40,433 nt of DNA from contig CAOJEC010000008.1 in the NCBI GenBank assembly GCA_948433885.1, positions 1-40,433 on the forward strand, read 5' to 3'. The translations under genes were made by a program, and so were the position numbers. This DNA is from an uncultured bacterium (GTDB lineage: Bacteria; Bacillota_I; Bacilli_A; RF39; UBA660). This document shows positions 35,682 to 40,433 of the stretch, in pieces. A model generated the notes under the pieces. That model made no database searches. It saw only the letters and a program-made list of their open reading frames with translations, and was not told the origin of the DNA. Numbering within the stretch: the first letter of the stretch is position 1; every line of letters begins with the position of its first letter.

Positions 35682-35715
35682 TCTTCCTTTCTCGTATCCA
35701 TTTTAATAAATAAGT

Positions 35716-35755
35716 GTTAAGAAAATGGTTAAGGAATTGTTAAGATTTTGTTAAG
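35716..35755 (-). promoter_or_regulatory. Four direct repeats, probable response-regulator operator
   Basis: GTTAAG on the plus strand (CTTAAC on the coding strand) begins at 35716, 35728, 35739 and 35750, spaced 12, 11 and 11 bp, so all face one side of the helix. The array lies between the regulator gene and the ABC ATPase. A TAAAAT -10-like box (35700-35705) is downstream, and no good -35 is seen, as in activator-dependent promoters. Confidence 0.7.
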
Positions 35756-35757
35756 AT

Positions 35758-36414
35758 TCATTCTTTCAATTTGAAACCTATTCCCCAAATGGATTCTATG
35801 TAGTCGTCGCTCGTATGTTCTTTTATTTTCTTTCTAATATTGCTAATGTGCACTCTCAAAGAGTTTTCATCTCCATCTTCGGTGTCGATGCTCATCAAGT
35901 CTAGAAGTTTATTTTTCGTGATAACGCGGGAAGGGTTCAAAAGAAGTTGTTTTAATATTGCATATTCCGTTTTGGTCAAATTCACTTTTGTGTCTGATAT
36001 CAAAAGTGTATGAGCATCATCCAATAATTCCAATTCCTTGTATTTCATTCTTTTAGGTTGATCTACTTTAGATCTCAGTTGGACTTCGATTCTAGCTAAC
36101 AGTTCCTTACTGTCGAATGGTTTGGTTACATAGTCATTAGCACCCGACAAGAGACAATCGACTTTATCTTCACTCGATGCCTTGGCTGAGAGTACGATTA
36201 CAGGGGTATCTCCCCTCTTTTTTAATAATTCTTCGCCAGTCATACCGGGTAACATCAAATCTAATAAAATCAAATCGTAATCATCTTTCTCTAGTAAAAG
36301 AGCCGCCTCGCTTCCCGAGTAAGCATCGTATGTGAGATACCCTTCTTTTTTCAACAGTTCCCCTAAAAGATCGTGAATGCTTATGTCGTCTTCGACTATC
36401 AAGATTTTTTTCAT
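35758..36414 (-). CDS. OmpR-family response regulator
   Basis: 218 aa from the chosen start MKKILIVEDD, which has AGAGGTGA about 5 nt before it; longer in-frame readings lack support. Receiver domain with acidic pair (VEDD), phospho-acceptor in LILLDLMLPG, and TKPFDSKELLAR. The winged helix has LTKTEYAILKQLLLNPS and SLRVHISNIRKKI. It is the first gene of an operon with the ABC transporter, histidine kinase and GNAT enzyme, and most likely activates it through the four CTTAAC repeats between itself and the ATPase gene. A TATAAT box lies about 30 nt upstream of the start. Confidence 0.94.
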   Translation of the reverse strand: MKKILIVEDDISIHDLLGELLKKEGYLTYDAYSGSEAALLLEKDDYDLILLDLMLPGMTGEELLKKRGDTPVIVLSAKASSEDKVDCLLSGANDYVTKPFDSKELLARIEVQLRSKVDQPKRMKYKELELLDDAHTLLISDTKVNLTKTEYAILKQLLLNPSRVITKNKLLDLMSIDTEDGDENSLRVHISNIRKKIKEHTSDDYIESIWGIGFKLKE

Positions 36415-36530
36415 GTCATCACCTCTTAACGATATTTTAATTATACCAAAAAACGAACAAATCATAAATATGCTCGTCAAATAGGTAAGTACTCAATTCG
36501 GTAAAGTTAAGTACCCCTTTCTAAAATTTA

Positions 36531-36542
36531 AACTTGTAATTT
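36531..36542 (-). repeat. AAATTACAA motif, copy 7 (short form)
   Basis: Coding-strand AAATTACAAGTT, 21 nt after the stop of the 36-aa gene. It is the copy farthest from a stop codon. Confidence 0.5.
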
Positions 36543-36563
36543 TAATAATAACTTGTGTGAAAA

Positions 36564-36674
36564 TTATTGCTTTTTAGAATTTTCTTCTTTTTTCTTTTTA
36601 CTCCACCAAGTACCAGTAAGTGAACAGCCTCCGCCAATAAATATAAATAATATCATGAATATCCAAAATTCCAT
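36564..36674 (-). CDS. Small single-helix membrane protein (36 aa)
   Basis: Too short for most gene finders but has a perfect ribosome site: GAGGAGGT about 6 nt before the ATG. The product is MEFWIFMILFIFIGGGCSL followed by TGTWWSKKKKEENSKKQ: one membrane helix (2-18), a cysteine, and a strongly basic cytosolic tail. Function unknown. It follows the XRE regulator with a 29-nt gap and is probably co-transcribed. Confidence 0.7.
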   Translation of the reverse strand: MEFWIFMILFIFIGGGCSLTGTWWSKKKKEENSKKQ

Positions 36675-36703
36675 AATCTACCTCCTCGTATAAATTTTTT
36701 AAA

Positions 36704-37285
36704 CTATAATTTTTTAATTATAAATATTTCGATTATAAAAATAATAAATGTTATCAACCCTGTCAAAATTGCTAAAAAAATCTTTTGATAATTTCTTTTT
36801 CCTATTTCTTGTTGTACTTCTTCATAAGATAATGGTTTATTTTCTATAAAAGCAATAATTTCTTTATAAGTTTGAATGTCATTATTTTTTTTAAACTTCT
36901 CAATGTTTGTCGCTGTTAAAATTGTTATTACAAAAAACAATACCCAAATAATAGCGCCAATATATCCATCTATTTTAAATAACGGATATGCACTAAACAT
37001 TAAAATTAACATTTCTGCTAAGAAAATATAACTCATTATGTTAAACTTTTCTATTTTATCTTTACTAACTATCTTCTTCATCTCCTCTATATCTTCTTTT
37101 ATAAAATCATCTAGAGTTACATGAAAGATGTTAGATAACATGGTTAAACTTTTTATATCTGGGTAACTTTTACTTGTTTCCCAATTTGAAATCGTTTGTC
37201 TTGAAACAAATATTTTTAATGCTAGTTCCTCTTGTGAAATATTTTGTTTTTCCCTATATTTTTTAATTTTTTCTCCAACATTCAT
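36704..37285 (-). CDS. XRE-family regulator with membrane C-terminus
   Basis: 193 aa from MNVGEKIKKYREKQ, preceded by GGAGGT; upstream in-frame extension is unsupported. The helix-turn-helix spans about 3-58 (ISQEELALKIFVSRQTISNWETSKSYPD). Residues about 80-125 hold two membrane helices and 168-190 a third. Such regulators are thought to sense from the membrane and often govern neighbouring small operons. The downstream 36-aa membrane peptide is the natural target or partner. Base composition differs from genes left of 36.4 kb (few CG), consistent with acquisition. Confidence 0.85.
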   Translation of the reverse strand: MNVGEKIKKYREKQNISQEELALKIFVSRQTISNWETSKSYPDIKSLTMLSNIFHVTLDDFIKEDIEEMKKIVSKDKIEKFNIMSYIFLAEMLILMFSAYPLFKIDGYIGAIIWVLFFVITILTATNIEKFKKNNDIQTYKEIIAFIENKPLSYEEVQQEIGKRNYQKIFLAILTGLITFIIFIIEIFIIKKL

Positions 37286-37500
37286 TTTGCACCTCCAGTT
37301 ACATTTTATAAAAAAATGATATTTTTGTCTGCCAAAAGTCTTTGACATCAAGTTGTTAGTAATGAATTGTGGTAAATTATTCTTCATAATTATAATAAAA
37401 TAATTATTAATTGGTTAAATAAAATAATATAAAATATTATAAAATCATTTTCTCTAATTTAAACAAATTAAAGGACTGTTTGGATAATAAAATTGATATT

Positions 37501-37653
37501 ATGATAGAAGATTCTGTTTCAAATAAAGAGCAACTAAAAGATCACATGGAAATACTATGCTTTGATGCAAAGTACAATCAATCATATGACAATAGTCAAA
37601 TATATAGAGTATATAATTGGAACGATGTGTATGATATTCTTAGTAAGATTTAA
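37501..37653 (+). pseudogene. C-terminal fragment resembling a HAD/5'-nucleotidase-type protein
   Basis: Open frame on the plus strand from about 37431 with ATG at 37501 (50 aa, stop 37651-37653). The text IDIMIEDSVSNKEQL, ILCFDAKYNQ and IYRVYNWNDVYDIL reads like the last third of HAD-fold nucleotidases (NT5C type), where IMIEDs is the loop with the catalytic Asp pair. The N-terminal catalytic part is absent. It overlaps the 3' end of the convergent Nudix gene by 14 nt. Likely a remnant left when neighbouring sequence was inserted or deleted. Recognition is by pattern only. Confidence 0.45.
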
Positions 37654-38170
37654 TTATATTTTCTAAGGCACTAATAATTTTATTAGTATTTTCATTATTT
37701 TTAAACATCATGTCAGGATAATTATTATAAATCATATCTCTAAACTTTTTAAAAGAAAACCATTTCACTTCGGACAATTCTTCTTCTTGAATACTAAAAT
37801 CTTCAACACTCAAATTGCATACAGAATAATATGCGGTTGTAAATTGTCTATTTGGTAGTTTATCCCTTTTTAATTCAACCAGTAATTCAATTTGGTCTTT
37901 AGATAAAATAATTCCTAACTCTTCTTTGGTTTCTCTAATGATTGCATCTATACTTGTCTCTCCGGCAATAACGTGGCCTCCATGCCAAGCCCATTTATTT
38001 GGTTCAATTTCTTTCGTAGAGACTCTTTTTTGTAAAAGGATTTCACCTTTATCATTTAATATTATTAGTGCAACTTCTTTATGGTATTTCCCTTCTCTAT
38101 GAATTATATTTTTATCTAATATCTCCCCCGTTGGTTCTCCATTCTCATTTAAAACTTCTAACAATTCCAT
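37640..38170 (-). CDS. Nudix hydrolase
   Basis: 176 aa. The Nudix box GHVIAGETSIDAIIRETKEELGI fits G-x5-E-x7-RE-x2-EE-x-G. The N-terminus (MELLEVLNENGEPTGEILDK, then HKEVALIILND) and the KWAWHGGHV stretch resemble the isopentenyl-diphosphate-isomerase/YfcD-like branch of Nudix proteins, but the specific substrate cannot be told. Expected to cleave a nucleoside-diphosphate-linked compound in the cytosol. It has its own consensus promoter with an inverted repeat. Confidence 0.88.
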   Translation of the reverse strand: MELLEVLNENGEPTGEILDKNIIHREGKYHKEVALIILNDKGEILLQKRVSTKEIEPNKWAWHGGHVIAGETSIDAIIRETKEELGIILSKDQIELLVELKRDKLPNRQFTTAYYSVCNLSVEDFSIQEEELSEVKWFSFKKFRDMIYNNYPDMMFKNNENTNKIISALENIIKSY

Positions 38171-38195
38171 ATATACTATTTCCCTTCCTAATTAG

Positions 38196-38216
38196 TATAA
38201 TGATTATGTCATTATA
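38196..38216. promoter_or_regulatory. Dyad operator at the Nudix promoter
   Basis: Perfect 8-bp inverted repeat tataatga / tcattata with a 5-nt spacer. One arm is the -10 box itself and the other lies just downstream of the predicted start, a repressor position. Confidence 0.55.
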
Positions 38217-38240
38217 CAAGTGCGTTTACTAAATTGACAA
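38211..38240 (-). promoter_or_regulatory. Nudix gene promoter
   Basis: Minus strand TTGTCA (38235-38240), 18-bp spacer, TATAAT (38211-38216). Confidence 0.7.
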
Positions 38241-38478
38241 TATTAATTTATTTACAAGATATTATATCAAAATTTATAGCATATTAAAACTCGAACTCTT
38301 ATAATTTACTAAACGTTCGAGTATCAATCAAATCTGGTGCGAGTAAGAAAGTTATTTCAAACTTTTTTCGCTAAAGTAGGTAACCAATACAATATTTGTA
38401 TCAATTTCTAATACCATTTTAACAATTTATCATTTTTTAAGCAATATCATTTTGATTAATTTTAACAACTTGTTGCAG

Positions 38479-38490
38479 AAATTGTAATTT
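38479..38490 (-). repeat. AAATTACAA motif, copy 6 (short form)
   Basis: Coding-strand AAATTACAATTT, 2 nt after the TAG stop of the 47-aa gene. Confidence 0.6.
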
Positions 38491-38492
38491 TT

Positions 38493-38636
38493 CTATTTAG
38501 CAATAAATCTATAAATTGCATAAGCAACCCATATAAGCCAAGAGAATGCCCATATATCAAATATAAAACTTACTGATAGATACAAAATTGCAACTATAAT
38601 GGCAATTATCCAATTCATTAGTTTTTTATTTTTCAC
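38493..38636 (-). CDS. Small two-helix membrane protein (47 aa)
   Basis: GTG start giving MKNKKLMNWIIAIIVAILYL and then SVSFIFDIWAFSWLIWVAYAIYRFIAK. An internal ATG (codon 7) is the alternative start. Two membrane helices with a short turn (FDIW) and basic ends. Unknown function. The start follows a 25-bp repeat (38644-38668) by 7 nt, and a short copy of the motif follows the stop. It is one unit of the cassette-like series. Confidence 0.6.
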   Translation of the reverse strand: MKNKKLMNWIIAIIVAILYLSVSFIFDIWAFSWLIWVAYAIYRFIAK

Positions 38637-38643
38637 AATATTT

Positions 38644-38668
38644 CATCTCACTTTCAAATTGTAATTTA
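38644..38668 (-). repeat. 25-bp post-stop repeat, copy 5 (full form)
   Basis: Identical over all 25 bp to the copy at 38839-38863. The coding strand starts TAAATTACAATTTG and continues AAAGTGAGATG. Its first three bases are the stop codon of the 55-aa gene, and its end is 7 nt before the next start codon. The GAAAGTGAG part may act as a ribosome site. Confidence 0.8.
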
Positions 38669-38833
38669 ATCTTCGATTTTCATAATAATATCGTATGCAA
38701 CAAAACATTCTTCTTTTGATAGTTTTGTTTCATTAACAAGATATTCTATTGCTTCATCTTTAGTAGAAAAATCTTTTAATATATTCTTTACTTCTTTAAA
38801 TTTCTCAATAACTTTTTTAATTTCATTATTCAT
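38666..38833 (-). CDS. Small acidic/basic helical protein (55 aa)
   Basis: MNNEIKKVIEKFKEVKNILK followed by DFSTKDEAIEYLVNETKLSK and EECFVAYDIIMKIED. Soluble, all helical, highly charged; no family recognised. Full-length frame with ATG 5 nt after one 25-bp repeat and its stop codon inside the next. The size and position between identical repeats argue that it is a real cassette gene. Confidence 0.6.
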   Translation of the reverse strand: MNNEIKKVIEKFKEVKNILKDFSTKDEAIEYLVNETKLSKEECFVAYDIIMKIED

Positions 38834-38838
38834 ATTCT

Positions 38839-38863
38839 CATCTCACTTTCAAATTGTAATTTA
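38839..38863 (-). repeat. 25-bp post-stop repeat, copy 4 (full form)
   Basis: Lies 3 nt after the stop codon of the MGMT-like gene (38867-38869) and 5 nt before the ATG of the 55-aa gene. Identical to the copy at 38644-38668, so the two copies flank exactly one gene. Confidence 0.8.
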
Positions 38864-38866
38864 TGT

Positions 38867-39343
38867 TTATAATTCAAACATACTTTTCTCATAATCTTTT
38901 ACATAGTATCTTATATTAGTTCTTCCTTTTTGAATAATAGTATGTCCTTCTTTTTCTAGCAACTTCTTTTGAAGTTCTATTCCTTCTGGATATTTTGGAT
39001 TTAGTTCGCCATCTGCTTTTAATGTTCTCCAATAAGGTGTTTCATCTTCTTTTCTTTGATAACTAGCCCAAGCAACAATAGATGTGAATATTCCTGCTGT
39101 TATTGGATCTGTAAAATCTGCAGTATTCTTTTTTGCAAAGTAATCTCTAATTTCTCCAACTGTTATTACTTTTCCATAAGGTATTTTCTTCATAACCTCA
39201 TCATAAGCCATTGGTGGTGCAAAATACATATTATCTCCACCATATTTTTTAATACTTGCCTCATCTGTAATTTTTACATATTTAGGCATATCTTTGCTAT
39301 CTTTTAGCATAGCATTAAAATCTTTTTTACTTTCATTTGCCAT
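38867..39343 (-). CDS. MGMT-family alkyltransferase-like protein lacking the acceptor cysteine
   Basis: 158 aa. The C-terminal two thirds match the DNA-binding domain of O6-alkylguanine-DNA alkyltransferases: IPYGKVITVGEIRDYF (about 54-69), the segment ending in TPYWRTLKADGELNPKYPEG, and LQKKLLEKEG. In active enzymes the pocket reads PCHRV; here it is PYWRT, so there is no acceptor Cys. This is the mark of alkyltransferase-like proteins that bind lesions and recruit repair. An N-terminal extension (1-50) is unassigned. AAGGAGG precedes the ATG. A 21-bp perfect AT palindrome (39369-39389) overlaps its likely promoter (TTGCAT-N16-TATAAT). Confidence 0.78.
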   Translation of the reverse strand: MANESKKDFNAMLKDSKDMPKYVKITDEASIKKYGGDNMYFAPPMAYDEVMKKIPYGKVITVGEIRDYFAKKNTADFTDPITAGIFTSIVAWASYQRKEDETPYWRTLKADGELNPKYPEGIELQKKLLEKEGHTIIQKGRTNIRYYVKDYEKSMFEL

Positions 39344-39433
39344 AAAAAATTCCTCCTTCTACCTAAATTATATAAAATTATTTTATATATGCAATGAGGC
39401 AGTTTTATTTTTTACAAATATTTTTATAAAGAT

Positions 39434-39445
39434 AACTTGTAATTT
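39434..39445 (-). repeat. AAATTACAA motif, copy 3 (short form)
   Basis: Coding-strand AAATTACAAGTT, 3 nt after the TAA stop of the 212-aa membrane protein gene. Confidence 0.6.
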
Positions 39446-39448
39446 GTA

Positions 39449-40087
39449 TTATACTAAAATTCTAAATACAAAAGCTAATAATAATGCTATTAGTAAATTA
39501 TAAACACTATTTTTAGGACTTACATATAGCACTAATATTGCTCCTATAAATAAAATTGTATCAATTATACTTTTAAAATAAAAATACCACATACCTATAC
39601 TAAAAGATAATATAAACATTACTGCCAGTATCAAACTACTAATCATAAGTGATATTTTATTTTTACTTTTTGCATACCAACAAATAAATGCAAGTATAGG
39701 AGATATTGATGTTATCGTGTACCAAATCATCATATAACTTTTTGGATTAAAACCACTAACACATATTGTATATAAATGATAACTTACTGTCATTCCGATA
39801 AATAATAAGAATACATTTAAACTTGCTCTTAACGGTGTCTTACTAAATACAGAAATTGTAATAGCAATAAATATCCATATTCCCAATTCAGAGAATACAT
39901 TTCCTAAATCTAAAACGCCTAATATGTGTTGCCACCATACTGTATCATCAATACTTAAATTATCTAGCCATTTAGAAAATATCCCCAATATTATTCCTAA
40001 TAAAAATATTAAACTTGTATTTATAATCTTCCTACTTAATTTTAGATTCTTATCAGGTATTCTAATTTTTTCTAAAACTTCTTTCAT
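39449..40087 (-). CDS. Six-helix integral membrane protein of unknown function
   Basis: 212 aa with a short basic N-terminus (IRIPDKNLKLSRKI) and six to seven hydrophobic helices, the first at about 24-40 (TSLIFLLGIILGIFSKW). WWQHILGVLDLGNVFSELGIW and SGFNPKSYMMIWYTITSISP are the most distinctive stretches. I do not recognise the family with confidence. ATG follows GGAG by about 5 nt. It belongs to the motif-spaced series at the right end. Confidence 0.65.
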   Translation of the reverse strand: MKEVLEKIRIPDKNLKLSRKIINTSLIFLLGIILGIFSKWLDNLSIDDTVWWQHILGVLDLGNVFSELGIWIFIAITISVFSKTPLRASLNVFLLFIGMTVSYHLYTICVSGFNPKSYMMIWYTITSISPILAFICWYAKSKNKISLMISSLILAVMFILSFSIGMWYFYFKSIIDTILFIGAILVLYVSPKNSVYNLLIALLLAFVFRILV

Positions 40088-40103
40088 TTTTTCTCCATTC
40101 TAA

Positions 40104-40115
40104 AAATTGTAATTT
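40104..40115 (-). repeat. AAATTACAA motif, copy 2 (short form)
   Basis: Coding-strand AAATTACAATTT, 5 nt after the stop of the PNPOx-like fragment and upstream of the GGAG site of the 212-aa gene. Confidence 0.6.
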
Positions 40116-40120
40116 TGCAA

Positions 40121-40356
40121 TTACTTAATATCAAAATTTTCTGTTTTCAAATCACAATAATATCTACCACTTGTTGCAGTAAATTTTAAAACACAATAAT
40201 CTGGATCAGTTACACCTTTTTTATAAAAAATTGTATCTCTCTTTTTCCAAATCATATTTTTGGTTTCTTGGTCTGTTAAAATTTCCATTTTTTCTTTTAT
40301 CATAACACCGACATATTTAATTAGTCCTTAAATTTCTCAATTTTCTTTAAATCCAT
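40121..40356 (-). pseudogene. Eroded pyridoxamine-5'-phosphate-oxidase-like (FMN-binding split-barrel) gene
   Basis: The C-terminal half is clear: MEILTDQETKNMIW, KGVTDPDYCVLKFTATSGRY and a final DLKTENFDIK match general-stress-protein-26/PNPOx-like proteins of gut Firmicutes, which are about 130-150 aa. The frame starting at 40303 gives only 60 aa. Upstream in another frame, MDLKKIEKFKD (start 40356) reads like the N-terminus of the same family and then hits a stop. Most of the FMN-binding N-terminal barrel is deleted. Probably inactive. Confidence 0.6.
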
Positions 40357-40363
40357 AATACTT

Positions 40364-40388
40364 AATCTCACTTTCAACTTGTAATTTA
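40364..40388 (-). repeat. 25-bp post-stop repeat, copy 1 (variant)
   Basis: Matches copies 4 and 5 at 23 of 25 positions. Its first three coding-strand bases are the stop codon of the gene at the window edge, and its end lies 7 nt before the ATG at 40356. Confidence 0.75.
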
Positions 40389-40433
40389 GCGAACTAATCT
40401 CTTTATTCTCTCAACATAATCATCTGCATGATT
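40386..40433 (-). CDS. 3' end of a gene cut by the window edge
   Basis: Fifteen codons ending NHADDYVERIKRLVR and then TAA, which is part of the 25-bp repeat. Too short to identify. Listed because its stop codon has the same relation to the repeat as the other genes in the series. Confidence 0.4.
   Translation of the reverse strand, partial: NHADDYVERIKRLVR

Larger units (their letters stand above)
38171..38492. other. 322-nt intergenic region with three inverted repeats
   Basis: No supported gene. Contents from left: the Nudix promoter and dyad (38196-38240); an inverted repeat actcgaac / gttcgagt (38289-38296 and 38315-38322); an imperfect hairpin with arms gcga..aaagtt and aacttt..tcgc (38339-38371); and a short-form AAATTACAA motif (38479-38490) just after the stop codon of the 47-aa gene. 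Confidence 0.6.

Noticed and set aside
36415-36480. N-terminal extension of the response regulator (22 residues)
   Set aside because: The receiver domain begins at MKKILIVEDD with AGAGGTGA before it. The extension would cover the promoter -10 box.
38289-38322. tRNA-like sequence around gttcgagt
   Set aside because: Only a T-loop-like octamer and its complement are present. No acceptor, D or anticodon stems can be built.
38479-40388. Classical integron with attC sites
   Set aside because: No GTTRRRY/RYYYAAC core pair or long imperfect hairpin is visible at the gene junctions and there is no intI gene. Only the organisation is integron-like.

Overview
The window is a stretch of chromosome from an AT-rich, Gram-positive-type bacterium, most likely an uncultured gut Firmicute of the Bacilli/Erysipelotrichia-RF39 kind. 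The evidence is a set of Firmicute-type genes (tmcAL, YugP-type protease, ftsA-ftsZ, OatA-like acyltransferase, OmpR/histidine-kinase pairs), AGGAGG-type ribosome sites, an HrcA/CIRCE operator, intrinsic terminators and use of TGA as stop (standard code). The species assignment is inference.

Layout. 0-1.7 kb: large secreted surface protein, a paralogue of the gene at 21-22.7 kb. 1.7-4.6 kb: translationally coupled operon of an ATP-grasp enzyme, a family 4 glycosyltransferase and an unknown protein. 4.7-6.6 kb: htpG under a CIRCE operator. 6.7-7.8 kb: tmcAL on the plus strand. 7.9-12 kb: membrane and envelope genes (YugP protease, RDD protein, DUF2207 protein, LemA-like protein). 12.1-14.7 kb: OatA-like acyltransferase with two SGNH-like modules, then a stub resembling the C-terminus of YfhO. 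14.9-16.7 kb: collagen-like surface protein plus a glycosyltransferase. 17.6-20 kb: ftsA-ftsZ; then a CDF exporter with manganese-type motifs. 22.9-26.4 kb: zinc-ribbon/CFI-box protein, TasA/camelysin-like protein and a two-component system. 26.5-28.2 kb: two unknown proteins flanking tRNA-Leu and tRNA-Pro. 28.2-32.4 kb: dockerin-bearing M6 metalloprotease overlapping a cadherin-like membrane-anchored protein. 32.5-36.4 kb: response regulator, ABC ATPase, ABC permease, histidine kinase and a GNAT acetyltransferase, resembling peptide-antibiotic sensing and detoxification loci.

Right of about 36.5 kb the sequence changes. It becomes more AT-rich, the TCG/CGA triplets that pervade the left side become rare, and the genes are short and functionally unrelated (36-aa membrane peptide, XRE regulator, Nudix, 47-aa membrane protein, 55-aa protein, MGMT-like protein, six-helix membrane protein, fragments of a PNPOx-like protein and of a nucleotidase-like protein). 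Six consecutive genes from 38.5 kb to the right edge each have the same short motif (AAATTACAA followed by GTT or TTT) within 0-5 nt after the stop codon. Three of these carry an extended 25-bp form that runs into the next gene's start region. This cassette-like organisation is the best candidate for an undescribed system here.

A second strong signal is that the two large surface paralogues share promoter architecture, a 24-bp dyad operator between their -35 and -10 boxes, 5' leader and 3' flank. Their proteins differ most in one fixed-length 28-residue window near the C-terminus, which suggests co-regulated, antigenically variable surface proteins.
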